Counted from the first letter of the stretch, positions 24,944 to 36,927 are shown. The stretch is DNA of 64,000 nucleotides from Mesorhizobium_L sp035547755 (GCA_035547755.1 DASZUG010000077.1:33440-97439), one strand, 5' to 3'. Notes: a model not told the origin generated them from the letters alone. Numbers and translations: made by a program.

Positions 24944-27193
24944 TCATCCGAACTTGCCCGTCCTTGGAAATCCCTTCGGCGCAAGACGGCCGGCGGCGGC
25001 GCGGTCGCCCATCCATTCGGCCAATTCCTCCCGGGAGCGCGTGAAAGTACGGCCGGAAGAGTCGAGCCAGGTCAGGCCCTCCTCGATGCCGAACGTCTTG
25101 ACGTCGGAAAGCCCGCCATCCTTGTAGCGTTGCAGGCGCACGCCCTTGCCGCGAGCCATTTCCGGGACCTGGACCAGCGGGAAGACCAGCATCTTGCGGT
25201 TCTCGCCGACCGCCGCGACATGATCGCCCGTCAGGAAGACCGCCTTCTGCGCCTCGTCCGGCGCCTTGACGTTCATCACCTGCTTGCCCTTGCGCGTGTT
25301 GGCGATGACCTCGTCTTCCGGCACGATGAAGCCATAGCCCTGATGGCTGGCGAGGAGAAGCTTCCGGCCAGGTTCATGGACGAAGGCCGTGGCGATGTCC
25401 TGGTCGTTCTCCATATCGACCATGATCCTGACCGGCTCTCCATGGCCGCGCCCGCCGGGCAGCCTGTCGGCGCCGATCGTGTAGAACTTGCCGCCTGTCG
25501 TGAACAAAAGCACCTTGTCCGTCGTCATGGCGTGGAAGGCGAGCTTCAGCCTGTCGCCCTCCTTGAAGGAGAGCCCTTCGAAATCGGCCATATGCCCCTT
25601 CATGGCGCGCAGCCAGCCCTTCTCCGACACGATCACGGTGATCGGCTCCTTCTCGATCATGGCGTGATGGATGTCGGTGAGATCGTGCTCGGGCGCGTCG
25701 GCAAAGGTGGTGCGGCGCTTGCCGAGTTCGGTCTCCGGGCCGAATTTTTCGCGCACCTTGCCGATTTCCCAGGCGATCGTCTGCCACTGCCTGGCGTCGG
25801 AGGCGAGCAGCGCCTCGATCTGCTTCTTCTCCTCAGTGAGCGCGTCGAATTCCCTGCGGATCTCGAATTCCTCGAGCTTGCGCAAATTACGAAGGCGCAT
25901 GTTGAGGATGGCTTCCGCCTGTACATCGGTGAGGCCGAAGCGGGCGATCATCTCCTGCTTCGGCTCATCCTCCTCGCGGATGATGCGGATCACCTCGTCT
26001 ATGTTGAGGTAGGCGATCAGATAACCGCCGAGGATTTCCAACCGCTTCTCGATCTCGCCGAGACGATGGCGCGACCGCCGGATCAAGACTTCCTTGCGGT
26101 GATCCAGCCATTCCTTCAACGCATCCTTGAGCGAGAGCACGTTCGGCACCTTGCCGCGCGAGAGAACGTTCATGTTGAGCGGGATACGCGCCTCGAGGTC
26201 GGAGAGCTTGAAGAGCGATTCCATCAGGATCGAGGGATCGACGCCGCGGCTTTTCGGCACGAGCACGAGCCGGATATCCTCCGCGCTCTCGTCGCGCACG
26301 TCTTCCAGAAGCGGCACCTTGCGCGCCAGGATCAGTTCGGCAAGCTTCTCGACCAGGCGGGCCTTCTGCACCTGATAGGGGATTTCGGTGACGACGATTA
26401 CCCAGGTTCCCCTGCCCTGGTCCTCCTGCTCCCATCTGGCGCGGACACGGAAACCGCCACGGCCTGTCCGATAGGCTTCGACGATCGATGCGCGGCTATC
26501 GACGATGACGCCACCGGTCGGAAAATCCGGCCCCTCGACGATCTGCATCAGCCGGTCGACATCGGCCTCCGGATTCTCGATCAGATGCAGCGCGGCATCG
26601 CAGATCTCGGCGGCATTGTGCGGCGGGATCGACGTCGCCATGCCGACGGCGATGCCGGTCGAGCCGTTGGCAAGCAGGTTCGGGAAGGCGCCGGGCAGGA
26701 CGACCGGCTCCTCGTCCTCCTCATTGTAGGTCGGGCGGTAATCGACGGCGTCTTCGGTGATGCCGGAAAGGAGTTCCGTCGCCACCTCTGTCATGCGCGC
26801 TTCGGTGTAGCGCATAGCGGCGGCGTTATCGCCATCGATATTGCCGAAATTGCCCTGCCCGTCGACGAGCGGATAGCGCACGGCGAAATCCTGCGCCAGG
26901 CGCACCAGCGCGTCATAGATCGACTGGTCGCCATGCGGATGGAACTTGCCCATCACCTCGCCGACGATGCGGGCGCATTTGGCGAAGCCCTGCTCCGGAT
27001 TGAGGCGCAGGAGCCGCATGGCGTGCATGATGCGGCGCTGGACTGGCTTCAGCCCGTCGCGCATATCGGGCAGCGCGCGGTGCATGATGGTGGAGAGCGC
27101 ATAGGCGAGATAGCGCTCTTCCAGCGCTTTCTTCAGATCGACCGGCTCGATATGGTCATCGCCCCCGGAAGGCGGAACAAGAGATTTTCCCAT
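24944..27193 (-). CDS. parC: DNA topoisomerase IV subunit A
   Basis: A 749-residue type IIA topoisomerase subunit that decatenates daughter chromosomes with ParE. The catalytic Tyr is Tyr129 in A-M-R-Y-T-E. The breakage-reunion domain covers about 25-480, and the C-terminal beta-pinwheel (about 490-749) is shorter than in GyrA and lacks the GyrA box, supporting ParC. In the quinolone-determining stretch H-P-H-G-D-Q-S-I-Y-D the position of E. coli ParC Ser80 is Gln90, so it is not the Ser of E. coli. parE is not in the window. Confidence 0.96.
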   Translation of the reverse strand: MGKSLVPPSGGDDHIEPVDLKKALEERYLAYALSTIMHRALPDMRDGLKPVQRRIMHAMRLLRLNPEQGFAKCARIVGEVMGKFHPHGDQSIYDALVRLAQDFAVRYPLVDGQGNFGNIDGDNAAAMRYTEARMTEVATELLSGITEDAVDYRPTYNEEDEEPVVLPGAFPNLLANGSTGIAVGMATSIPPHNAAEICDAALHLIENPEADVDRLMQIVEGPDFPTGGVIVDSRASIVEAYRTGRGGFRVRARWEQEDQGRGTWVIVVTEIPYQVQKARLVEKLAELILARKVPLLEDVRDESAEDIRLVLVPKSRGVDPSILMESLFKLSDLEARIPLNMNVLSRGKVPNVLSLKDALKEWLDHRKEVLIRRSRHRLGEIEKRLEILGGYLIAYLNIDEVIRIIREEDEPKQEMIARFGLTDVQAEAILNMRLRNLRKLEEFEIRREFDALTEEKKQIEALLASDARQWQTIAWEIGKVREKFGPETELGKRRTTFADAPEHDLTDIHHAMIEKEPITVIVSEKGWLRAMKGHMADFEGLSFKEGDRLKLAFHAMTTDKVLLFTTGGKFYTIGADRLPGGRGHGEPVRIMVDMENDQDIATAFVHEPGRKLLLASHQGYGFIVPEDEVIANTRKGKQVMNVKAPDEAQKAVFLTGDHVAAVGENRKMLVFPLVQVPEMARGKGVRLQRYKDGGLSDVKTFGIEEGLTWLDSSGRTFTRSREELAEWMGDRAAAGRLAPKGFPRTGKFG

Positions 27194-27250
27194 GCCGTCC
27201 GGTTATCGGACATGCCGATTCGCGGCAAGAGGCACGCGGGTGTGGCGGCG

Positions 27251-28096
27251 TCAAGGAAGTACGGGAGAGTGTCTCTTGGCGATCAGCGAGCGAAATTGCT
27301 CCATCACCTCGATGTTTGCCGGACTATACACCATCATGTTGAGGTCGGATCGGCCTTCGACCGAGAAGGTCGAGAACTCCAGTTCGATCGTTCCAAGGTC
27401 AGGGTGGTGAAGTCGCTTGACGCCTTCGCGCATACTTGTGATCTCGTTGTCGTCCCACATCGCCTTGAATTCGGGGCTTCTGGCGGAGAGTTCATCGACC
27501 AACTGCCGGATTTCCGCCCCCGCGCCGGCGCGCGCGGCGTCGGCCCGGAATGCGCCAACGACGTAACGGGCGACATTGCGCCAGTCGTCCTGCGCAGCGC
27601 GCACCCGCTCGTCGGAGAACATCCTGCGAAGAATATTGCGCTGGTCCTTCGGCAGCTTGGCATAGTCCGTCAGGACAATGGTCGCGGCCTTGTTCCACGC
27701 CACGACATCCCACGTTGCCGTCCTGATGATGGCAGGGCTGAAGGGCATGGCGTCCAGCACGTGCTGAAGCCGCGGCGTGATGCTTTCTCGTTGGTGGTAA
27801 CGCTGTTCGGGAGGATGGCCGAAGGCGAGGATGTGCAGGTGATCGCGCTCGGGCTCGGTCAGCATCAGTCCCCGTGCGATACGGTCGAGCACATGGGCGG
27901 ACGGCGCCCCGCCTCGCCCCTGCTCCAGCCAGGTATACCAAGTCGGGCTTATATTGGCGCGCTGGGCGACTTCTTCACGGCGCAAGCCCGGCGTACGTCG
28001 GCGGCCGACCTCGAAACCGAATGCAGCCGGATCGAGGCGCATGCGCCGGTCGCGCAGGAATGTGCCAAGAGCATTTTCGGAGATGTGTTCGCTCAT
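27251..28096 (-). CDS. XRE/HTH_31 transcriptional regulator with MmyB-like ligand domain
   Basis: A 281-residue regulator. The N-terminal helix-turn-helix (about 8-75) has R-R-T-P-G-L-R-R-E-E-V-A and S-P-T-W-Y-T-W-L-E-Q-G-R, typical of the MmyB-like family. The C-terminal part (about 105-270) is a PAS-like ligand domain with W-D-V-V-A-W-N-K-A and F-R-A-D-A-A-R. It is divergent from an SDR gene at 28192, with about 95 bases between them. Pairs of this kind usually have the regulator control the neighbouring reductase; that relation is inferred here. Confidence 0.9.
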   Translation of the reverse strand: MSEHISENALGTFLRDRRMRLDPAAFGFEVGRRRTPGLRREEVAQRANISPTWYTWLEQGRGGAPSAHVLDRIARGLMLTEPERDHLHILAFGHPPEQRYHQRESITPRLQHVLDAMPFSPAIIRTATWDVVAWNKAATIVLTDYAKLPKDQRNILRRMFSDERVRAAQDDWRNVARYVVGAFRADAARAGAGAEIRQLVDELSARSPEFKAMWDDNEITSMREGVKRLHHPDLGTIELEFSTFSVEGRSDLNMMVYSPANIEVMEQFRSLIAKRHSPVLP

Positions 28097-28191
28097 GCGA
28101 TCCGGGTGATAGTTATACTATGATAAAATCACTACTTTAACAGGACAACCTTCCATGAGATCACCCGGCGCGTCAATGCAGGAGATTTCGC

Positions 28192-29091
28192 ATGCGTGTT
28201 TTTCTGACAGGCGCCACCGGGTTCATAGGATCCCGTATCCTTCGCGAACTTACGGCCGCGGGCCATGAGGTGATCGGCCTTACCCGTTCTGACTCCGGAG
28301 CGAGTGAACTGGCGCGCGCCGGTGCATCCGCCTATCTCGGGACGCTGGAAAATCCCACGGCTCTGGCGAAAGGAGCCGCGAATGCCGACGCCGTCATCCA
28401 CACGGCGTTCGACCATGATTTTACAAATTTCGTCGCCAATTGCGAAAAGGATCGTCGCGTCATCGCCGCGCTCGGGTCTGTTCTGAAAGGATCGGACCGG
28501 CCGCTGCTCATCACGTCGGGCGTCGGCATCGGCGATCCGGGAAATGGCGAACCCGCTCGCGAGGATGTGTTCGACGCTCATCATTTCAACCCACGCATAG
28601 CCTCGGAACTGGCTGGGCAGGAACAACTCGAAGCGGGGGTCAACCTTGGCGTTGTTCGACTTCCGCAGGTGCACGACACCCTCAGACAAGGCCTCATCTC
28701 GCCCTATATCGAGATGGCGCGCCAGAAAGGCGTGGTCGCCTATGTCGATCAAGGCGCGAACCGCTGGGCCGCAGGTCATGTGAGCGACGTGGCGAAGCTC
28801 TACGTTCTGGCGCTTGATCGCGCCGAGCCGGGCGCCCGCTATAACGCCGTAGCGGAAGAGGGGGTCGCCGCGCGCGATATCGCCGACGCCGTTGCCGCGG
28901 GGCTTGGGCTGCCCGCCGTCTCCCTCTCAAAGAATGAGGCCGAAGCCCATTTCGGCTGGTTCGCAATGTTCGCTTCCGCGGATATTGCAGCTTCCAGCAC
29001 ACAGACCCGGCAGAAACTGGGTTGGACGCCGACGGGGCCGGGTTTGCTCGACGACCTGAGGGACATGGACTATTCGGCCACCCAGGTCTGA
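28192..29091 (+). CDS. NAD-dependent epimerase/dehydratase-type SDR
   Basis: A 299-residue extended SDR. It starts M-R-V-F-L-T-G-A-T-G-F-I-G, the NAD(P)-binding G-x-x-G-x-x-G. The usual Y-x-x-x-K is not evident near residues 140-150, so it may be an atypical member of the NAD(P)-binding or quinone-reductase-like subgroup. Further parts are G-A-N-R-W-A-A-G-H-V-S-D-V-A near 185-198 and a C-terminal lid. AGGAGATTTCGC precedes the ATG. It is divergent from an XRE/MmyB-type regulator, which probably controls it. The substrate is unknown. Confidence 0.88.
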   Translation: MRVFLTGATGFIGSRILRELTAAGHEVIGLTRSDSGASELARAGASAYLGTLENPTALAKGAANADAVIHTAFDHDFTNFVANCEKDRRVIAALGSVLKGSDRPLLITSGVGIGDPGNGEPAREDVFDAHHFNPRIASELAGQEQLEAGVNLGVVRLPQVHDTLRQGLISPYIEMARQKGVVAYVDQGANRWAAGHVSDVAKLYVLALDRAEPGARYNAVAEEGVAARDIADAVAAGLGLPAVSLSKNEAEAHFGWFAMFASADIAASSTQTRQKLGWTPTGPGLLDDLRDMDYSATQV

Positions 29092-29372
29092 CCTCACATC
29101 ACACTACGCAAAAAGCAACTCGACCGGGCAGGTTAACGACGAGCTCGAACCAGACCCGGAACCGTCTCTTCCGAAAGCCGACGATCTGCTAGACGAACGG
29201 CGGTTTTCGGCGGCGGTGGAAGCATCTGAACGGCGTGACCGCAACTGCGTCAACGGAAACTCAAACGAAAGCCTTTCCGAACACGCTTTTGTTCCAGCAA
29301 GACGCCTTGCAAATCCACGGTGCAAAAGAGAATATCCGGCGCAGTGCCGCCAGATGCGGCCAGTGCGGAAGC

Positions 29373-30236
29373 ATGAAACATCTTCGGTCCCTCCTTTGCG
29401 TTGCGGCGCTCGCTCCCTGTTTTCTCGCCGGGGTGGCTGCGCCCGCGCACGCCCAGGCGCTTCACGAAATCCTCGCCCGCCCTTTCGACCATCCATTGAC
29501 GCTGGCGCGCGGAACGCTCGATCCGATCGGCCCAGGCGCGGAATATTATACGCATGAGGATGCCTGCCGCGTGCTGCACAATTGGGGCTGGACGCACTGC
29601 AAGGGCGTGGACGCGATGGTGTCGGAACGTTCCGCCGGAATCGCGACGCTGGTGGTGGAAAAGCCGAATTCGGACGGCCATGTCACCTTCGCCAATTGGG
29701 ACCATGCGGATCGGCGCCTCGCTGTCGCATCACTCTGGGATGGCTTCGTCGCGGGGCTGAGAAGGCAGGCGAAAGAAACCGGCTCCTTGATCACGCCCTC
29801 GGGCTGGGCTGTCGAGCCGACGCTCGACCGCGACCACGATCTGCTTTTCTACGCGTTCTCAATGGACTGGGACGGACATCCGCTCATGAACGCCAAGGCC
29901 GCGATCTTCGACCGCCGCGGCTATATCGCGTTCCGGATCGTTCCCGTGGACGAAAGCATCTCCAAGAAGGGCCTTGAAAAACTCGTGCGGACGATCAGCG
30001 CCTCCTATCGCCCCGCGGAAGGCGAGGCCTATGACGATTTCGAAAACGGAGACAATATCGCCCCGGATGGCGCGCTTGGCGCCGTCGCCGAGATGGTCGA
30101 CGTTCCGCTGCATCACAGGCAAAGAACCTTCACGCACAGTGTCGAAAACGTGGTGCGCCGCGGCTGGCTGCCGCTTCTTCTCATTCTCCTGGCAGGCATG
30201 ATCTATCTGGCCACGGGGAGAACGAAAGCCGATTGA
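29373..30236 (+). CDS. DUF2167-like secreted or membrane-anchored protein
   Basis: A 287-residue envelope protein. Residues 1-28 form a signal peptide ending P-A-H-A-Q, and a single membrane segment lies near the C-terminus (about 262-280), so the bulk is probably periplasmic with a C-terminal anchor. The middle resembles DUF2167 proteins: a G-P-G-A-E-Y-Y stretch, the G-W-A-V-E-P-T-L-D motif near 148 and F-D-R-R-G-Y-I-A-F-R near 180. The family has no established function. GGAAG before the ATG at 29373 and the signal peptide decide against the longer frame from 29235. Confidence 0.7.
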   Translation: MKHLRSLLCVAALAPCFLAGVAAPAHAQALHEILARPFDHPLTLARGTLDPIGPGAEYYTHEDACRVLHNWGWTHCKGVDAMVSERSAGIATLVVEKPNSDGHVTFANWDHADRRLAVASLWDGFVAGLRRQAKETGSLITPSGWAVEPTLDRDHDLLFYAFSMDWDGHPLMNAKAAIFDRRGYIAFRIVPVDESISKKGLEKLVRTISASYRPAEGEAYDDFENGDNIAPDGALGAVAEMVDVPLHHRQRTFTHSVENVVRRGWLPLLLILLAGMIYLATGRTKAD

Positions 30237-30386
30237 GGCTTCGCGCCGGCCGATTCCGCGGCAGGCCGTTTTCAACCCGCGTGCAATCTGCTTCTGTCCG
30301 TGCCCGCGCAATAATGCTATCAAATGCCTTTATCAGGCCTTTTTCGTCGGGACACATGCGTAGCCGACATCATGCGGGGAGACTTC

Positions 30387-31574
30387 ATGTCGATAAAGCG
30401 CTGCCTTTTGCAGGGTTCCATTCTCTCGGTCTTGATTACCTACGGTGCGGCGGGCGCGCAGGCGGCCGACCCCAACGACGTTGCAGCGCGCCTGAAGGCT
30501 GCCTTCGCGGAACAAGGCGTAACGCTTTCCTGGAGGAGCGTCAGCGGAAACGATGCTTCGATGGTGCTGAGCGGCGTGACGGCGAGCACATCTGCCAGTA
30601 CGCAACCCGCCGAGATCGGCGATGTCACGCTTTCGGGCGTAAGCGAGGAGAATGGCGGCTACCGGATCAACAAGGTCACGATGCCCGACTACAGCGTCAC
30701 CAAGGATGGCACCACACTCGACGCTACCGGCATAGAGATTTCCGGCCTCAGGCTCCCGGCCCAGGGCAAGAATGACGATCCCATGGCCGGCCTCATGCTC
30801 TACGACCATGCGCGTATCCAGGATATAAATGTCAAGAAGGGTGGCGATGCGGTCTTCGACGCCAGCAATTGCCATGTCGACATCACGCCGCCCAGCGGTG
30901 ACAATCCGTTGAAATTCACCGGCGCGGTCGACCATTTCACCGCGGACCTGTCGGCGACCAAGGATCCGAAAGCGAAAGCCGTCATCCAGGCGCTGGGCTA
31001 CGAGACGATCGATGGATCGGCCGACATGGCGGGCAGTTGGTCGCCGAGCAATGGCCGGATGGACATCGACAAATACGAGGTCGCCGTGAAGAACGCCGGC
31101 ACGCTGGCGATCAGCCTCGACATGAGCGGCTACACAAGGGACTTCATCAAGTCTGTCCACCGCGTCCGCATGGAAATGGCGGCGCATCCGCAAAAGAAAA
31201 ACTCCGCCCAGGGCTTGGTGCTGCTCGGCCTGCTGCAGCAATTGTCGTTCACCGACGCGAAGATCAGCTTTACCGATGACTCGCTGACCGGCAAGGTGAT
31301 CGATTATCTCGCGGCCAAGCAGAACATGCGCCGGGAAGACATCATCAACCAGGCGAAGGCGGTTCTGCCCTTTGCGCTCGCCAAAATGCACAACCCTGAA
31401 TTCTCGGCCAAGGTAACCGCTGCGGTATCGAAATTCCTCGACGATCCGAAGAATTTGACCATCAAGGCCGCTCCTCCTTCGCCGCTTTCGCTCGGCATAT
31501 TGATCGCCGGCGCCATGGCCGCGCCGGAGCAGATACCGAATCAGCTCGGCGTGACGGTGACGGCCAATCAGTAG
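30387..31574 (+). CDS. Secreted protein of unknown function (395 aa)
   Basis: Not recognised. Residues 1-28 are a signal peptide ending A-G-A-Q-A-A-D. The rest (about 365 residues) is a beta-rich alternating pattern with several D-A-T-G-I-E-I-S and L-S-G-V-type repeats in the first half and a helical part (about 290-340). There is no catalytic motif I can name. GGGGAGA before the ATG at 30387 supports this start over the upstream ATG at 30324. It follows the DUF2167-like gene on the same strand by 150 bases. An envelope role is likely because of the signal peptide. Confidence 0.75.
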   Translation: MSIKRCLLQGSILSVLITYGAAGAQAADPNDVAARLKAAFAEQGVTLSWRSVSGNDASMVLSGVTASTSASTQPAEIGDVTLSGVSEENGGYRINKVTMPDYSVTKDGTTLDATGIEISGLRLPAQGKNDDPMAGLMLYDHARIQDINVKKGGDAVFDASNCHVDITPPSGDNPLKFTGAVDHFTADLSATKDPKAKAVIQALGYETIDGSADMAGSWSPSNGRMDIDKYEVAVKNAGTLAISLDMSGYTRDFIKSVHRVRMEMAAHPQKKNSAQGLVLLGLLQQLSFTDAKISFTDDSLTGKVIDYLAAKQNMRREDIINQAKAVLPFALAKMHNPEFSAKVTAAVSKFLDDPKNLTIKAAPPSPLSLGILIAGAMAAPEQIPNQLGVTVTANQ

Positions 31575-31619
31575 GAGCTTCTCGCTATTGAGAAGCTATG
31601 GAGCGGCGGACCTGCCGCT

Positions 31620-32239
31620 CTATGCTGACAGGGAAACATTCCAGGCCGCCACCGACTGCGCGATGGCGATGCGCGCGCCTGCGAGGAGTTCGGCGCGCGC
31701 AAGCCCCTCTCCCGCTTGCGTCAGCGGCACATGGATAAAGCCGCTCATCGCCGGGGAAAAACCGTCGCACGCATGCGCGCGCGACAAGGTAAAGACCATG
31801 TTGCAGAGATAGGCGCCGGCATTGTCCGACCATTCGACCGGAAGGTCTTCCGCGGTAAGCGCATCGTGGATCGCCTGGAGCGGCAGGTTGGACGGCAGTT
31901 CCGCCGGCGCGTCGCAAATTTTCTCAGCAGAAGGCATCGCGCCGGCATTGTCGGGCCGCGCCCCGGCGAAACTGTTGCGGGCGATGCGCTCCAGCCGGAA
32001 ACCATGACATTGCGCGGCCAGTCCGAAATGGATGGCGATGTCGGGCCGGAATTCACGGCCGATTTCGGAAAGCGCTGCCCCGACTTTCGTGTAATCGACC
32101 GGCAGCACCTCCGCCCGGAAGGCCGATGGTCCTTGCGGCGGCTCCTTCCGCAAGGTCTGTACCAGCCCCTCGGTCGGGTTGACCGGCGCCCCCGGAAACG
32201 GCTCGAAGCCGGTGACGAGGAGGCGCGGGGCAGCCTTCA

Positions 32240-32243
<4 letters not shown>
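31620..32243 (-). CDS. pcp: Pyroglutamyl-peptidase I
   Basis: A 207-residue C15 cysteine peptidase that removes N-terminal pyroglutamate. It starts with V-T-G-F-E-P-F near residue 10. The catalytic Glu lies in R-L-E-R-I-A (Glu85), the Cys in G-A-Y-L-C-N-M-V-F near 150 and the His in G-F-I-H-V-P near 173. N-P-T-E-G near 22 is a little different from the usual N-P-S-W-E. The ATG at 32243 overlaps the aspS TGA (the sequence reads ATGATGA across the overlap), so translation is coupled to aspS. A second ATG at 32240 is also possible. Confidence 0.93.
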
Positions 32244-34027
<1,784 letters not shown>

Positions 34028-34272
34028 GGCCGATGCTTTCTGTTCAGGCGTGCAAGGGAGAAGGCGCGAGGCCCTCGAAATTCGCGCGGAAAAGCGCATG
34101 TGGGTCCGCTTTTGTCAAGACAAAGACGCAATTCGGGGCGTTTCCGACGATCTCGCCAATAGAAGCGGGATCGTCCCTCGTACCGACGGAATTTTGCCGG
34201 CATCTGACGTTCTCCGGCTATCGATTCGCCCATCGGCGTCGTATAGGGAGCGGACGACGCACAGGGCCGAAA

Positions 34273-35541
34273 ATGTCATCCATCCGCCCTCTCCTTCCGC
34301 TTTACGTCACCGTCGGCATTCTCCTTGGCGGCAACGGGCTGCAGGGGACCTTGATCGCGCTCAGGGGAGCGCAGGAGGGCTTTTCGCCCGCGACGATCGG
34401 ATTTTTCGGGACCGCCTATTTCGCCGGCTTCCTCGTCGGCTGCCTGACCGTCGCGCGCATGCTGCGCGCCGTCGGCCATATCCGCGTCTTCGCAACGCTC
34501 GCGGCGCTTGTCGCATCCGGCTCGCTGATGCTGGTCATCCTGATCGATCCCGTCAACTGGGCGATCATCCGGTTCCTGTCCGGCATCTGTTTCGCCGGCC
34601 TTTTCACCACCGTGGAAAGCTGGCTCAACGCAGGCTCGACCAACGAGAACCGCGGGCGCGTGCTGGCGCTCTATCGCGTCGTCGACATCTCCTCCGTGGT
34701 CGGGACGCAATATGTCATGGCCGCAACGGGAACAGGCGGGTTTCTGATCTTCGCCATCATGGCGATGATGTTCGCATTGTCTCTCGTCCCGGTTTCTATC
34801 GGGGACCGCTCGAATCCGAAGCCGCCATCCGATATGCGCGTCGATCTCTCCGGGGTCTGGGCGATCTCGCCGCTTGCCTGTTTCGGCTGCGTCGCGATCG
34901 GGATGACCAACAGCGCCTTCCGCACGGTGGCGCCCGTCTATGGCGAGTTGATCGGCTTCAGCGTCACCCAGGTCGTGACGTTCATGAGCGCCGGCATTAT
35001 CGGCGGCGTGGTGATGCAATATCCGCTTGGTCTCCTCTCGGACCGTTGGGACCGCCGCTGGGTGATCATGGCCACGGCCGCCGGAGCAATGCTGTCCGCC
35101 TTCGCCATCACGCTTTTCGCGGGCCAGGACGCCCTCAGGAATTTTGTCCTCATCCTCGCCTTCGGCTCCTTCGCCATGCCGCTTTATGCACTCTCGGTCG
35201 CCCATGCCAACGACTTCGCCCGTGAAGACCAGTATGTGAAGCTCGCGGCAGGCCTGCTCTTCTTCTATTCCATCGGCGCGGTGATCGGTCCCCTGCTCGC
35301 TTCCACCGTCATGCAGAAACTCGGGCCGCCCGCTTTGTTCGGCGTGAGCGGCGTCATCTATTTCGTCCTGATATCGGTGATCCTGATGCGGATTCGGGCC
35401 CGCAAGCCGGTTCCCTCCGCCATGCGCACGCGCTTCATGCCCTTGCTCAGGACCTCACCGCTCTTCATCCGTCTTGCGCGCAAGGCGCAGGTGAAAACCG
35501 CCAAGCCAAAGGATGGCGGCAATCGCCGCAACACGAACTGA
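34273..35541 (+). CDS. Major facilitator superfamily transporter
   Basis: A 422-residue inner-membrane protein with about 12 membrane segments in two halves. G-R-V-L-A-L-Y-R-V-V near 118-128 and the L-S-D-R-W-D-R-R-W motif near 258 are the usual conserved inter-helix loop signals of MFS. It resembles the YcaD-like branch of uptake permeases. The substrate is unknown. The start at 34273 is used; the open frame extends upstream to 34033 without a good start. It lies between divergent aspS and co-directional rnd. Confidence 0.85.
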   Translation: MSSIRPLLPLYVTVGILLGGNGLQGTLIALRGAQEGFSPATIGFFGTAYFAGFLVGCLTVARMLRAVGHIRVFATLAALVASGSLMLVILIDPVNWAIIRFLSGICFAGLFTTVESWLNAGSTNENRGRVLALYRVVDISSVVGTQYVMAATGTGGFLIFAIMAMMFALSLVPVSIGDRSNPKPPSDMRVDLSGVWAISPLACFGCVAIGMTNSAFRTVAPVYGELIGFSVTQVVTFMSAGIIGGVVMQYPLGLLSDRWDRRWVIMATAAGAMLSAFAITLFAGQDALRNFVLILAFGSFAMPLYALSVAHANDFAREDQYVKLAAGLLFFYSIGAVIGPLLASTVMQKLGPPALFGVSGVIYFVLISVILMRIRARKPVPSAMRTRFMPLLRTSPLFIRLARKAQVKTAKPKDGGNRRNTN

Positions 35542-35695
35542 GCGGATTCAGCCGATCAAGTCGCTCGCGAAAGGGCCCGCAACTTGGCAGCGCCGTGTTT
35601 GCGCTATATCCAGGGGATGGGGGATCGACGCAGCATATCGACATGAGTCGTAAGGGACACGCGTCCCGCGACATTCGGAATTTGGGAATTGCCAA

Positions 35696-36877
35696 TTGGA
35701 TGACGTTCGGAAAAACCTTCTTCACCTGATCACCACCACCGGCGAGCTTGAAGAGGTCATACGGCAGCTTTCGAAATCGGATTTCGTCACCGTCGATACC
35801 GAATTCATCCGCGAAACCACCTTCTGGCCCGAGCTTTGCCTGATCCAGATGGCGGCGCCGGGCGTGACCGCGCTTGTCGATCCACTGGCGCCAGGCATGG
35901 ACCTGAAGCCATTCTTCGAACTGATGGCGAACGAGAAGGTGACGAAGGTCTTCCACGCCGCGCGGCAGGACATCGAGATCATCTTCCATCTCGGAGACCT
36001 TATTCCGCATCCTGTTTTCGACACCCAGGTCGCGGCCATGGTTTGCGGCTTCGGCGACAGCGTCTCCTATGACCAGCTGGTCCAGAAAGTCACCGGCACC
36101 CGCATCGACAAATCGTCCCGCTTCACCGATTGGCGCCGCAGGCCCCTCAGCGACAAGCAGCTTTCCTACGCGCTCGCCGATGTCACCTATCTGATCGATG
36201 TCTATCTCAAGCTGAAGGACGAACTGGAGCGCGAAAAGCGCGCCCATTGGCTGAAGGAGGAAATGGAAGTCCTCACCTCGCGCAAAACCTACGATCCGCA
36301 TCCGGACGACGCCTGGAAGAGGCTGAAGATGCGATTGCGCAAACCGCAGGAACTTTCGATTGTCAAGCATGTCGCCGCATGGCGCGAGCGCGAGGCGCGC
36401 GAGAGGAACGTTCCACGGCAGAGGGTCGTCAAGGACGACGCCATCTACGAAATCGCCCAGCAGCAACCGCGCGACCAGGAAGCCCTCGCCCGATTGCGGA
36501 TGACCCCAAAGGGGTGGGAACGGTCCGCGACCGCCGTCGACTTGCTCGAAGCCGTCAACGCCGCGCTCGCTATTCCCCGCGAGGAGATGCCGCAGCCGCC
36601 GAAGATGATCCAATCGCCCGAAGGCACGGGCGCGGCGGCCGAACTCCTGAAAGTCCTTCTCAAGCTCGTCGCGGATGAGGAAAACGTGGCGCCGAAGATG
36701 CTCGCGTCGAGCGACGACATCGATCGTCTGGCGGCGGAACAGGAAAAGGCGGACGTTCCGGCGCTGCAGGGTTGGCGCCGCGCCGTCTTCGGCGAAAAGG
36801 CGCTCAGGCTGATTCGTGGCGAGATCGCACTGAAGTTCGAGAACAGGAAGATCGCTGTGTTCGAAGTGGGCGCATAG
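35696..36877 (+). CDS. rnd: Ribonuclease D
   Basis: A 393-residue 3'-5' exonuclease that trims tRNA precursors. The DEDDy catalytic residues are visible: D-T-E in T-V-D-T-E-F near residue 35, D in A-A-R-Q-D-I-E near 91 and the Y-A-L-A-D pattern near 154-158. An HRDC domain follows at about 215-290. The start codon is TTG at 35696, with GGGAA seven bases upstream; the ATG at 35700 is out of frame. The C-terminal ~90 residues lie beyond the HRDC domain and are helical. Confidence 0.95.
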   Translation: MDDVRKNLLHLITTTGELEEVIRQLSKSDFVTVDTEFIRETTFWPELCLIQMAAPGVTALVDPLAPGMDLKPFFELMANEKVTKVFHAARQDIEIIFHLGDLIPHPVFDTQVAAMVCGFGDSVSYDQLVQKVTGTRIDKSSRFTDWRRRPLSDKQLSYALADVTYLIDVYLKLKDELEREKRAHWLKEEMEVLTSRKTYDPHPDDAWKRLKMRLRKPQELSIVKHVAAWREREARERNVPRQRVVKDDAIYEIAQQQPRDQEALARLRMTPKGWERSATAVDLLEAVNAALAIPREEMPQPPKMIQSPEGTGAAAELLKVLLKLVADEENVAPKMLASSDDIDRLAAEQEKADVPALQGWRRAVFGEKALRLIRGEIALKFENRKIAVFEVGA

Positions 36878-36927
36878 GATGGGTAGAGCCGGAGCTGGGC
36901 GGCGGGAATGGTGTGGAAGGGCCGATC

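Noticed and set aside
25130..28123. 997-codon open frame on the plus strand
   Set aside because: It is a shadow of parC and the XRE regulator on the minus strand. Both have complete domains and motifs; the plus frame has none and is open only because of high GC and codon bias.
30324..30386. Upstream start for the 395-residue secreted protein
   Set aside because: The longer version puts 21 residues before a clear signal peptide, while GGGGAGA is well placed for the ATG at 30387.
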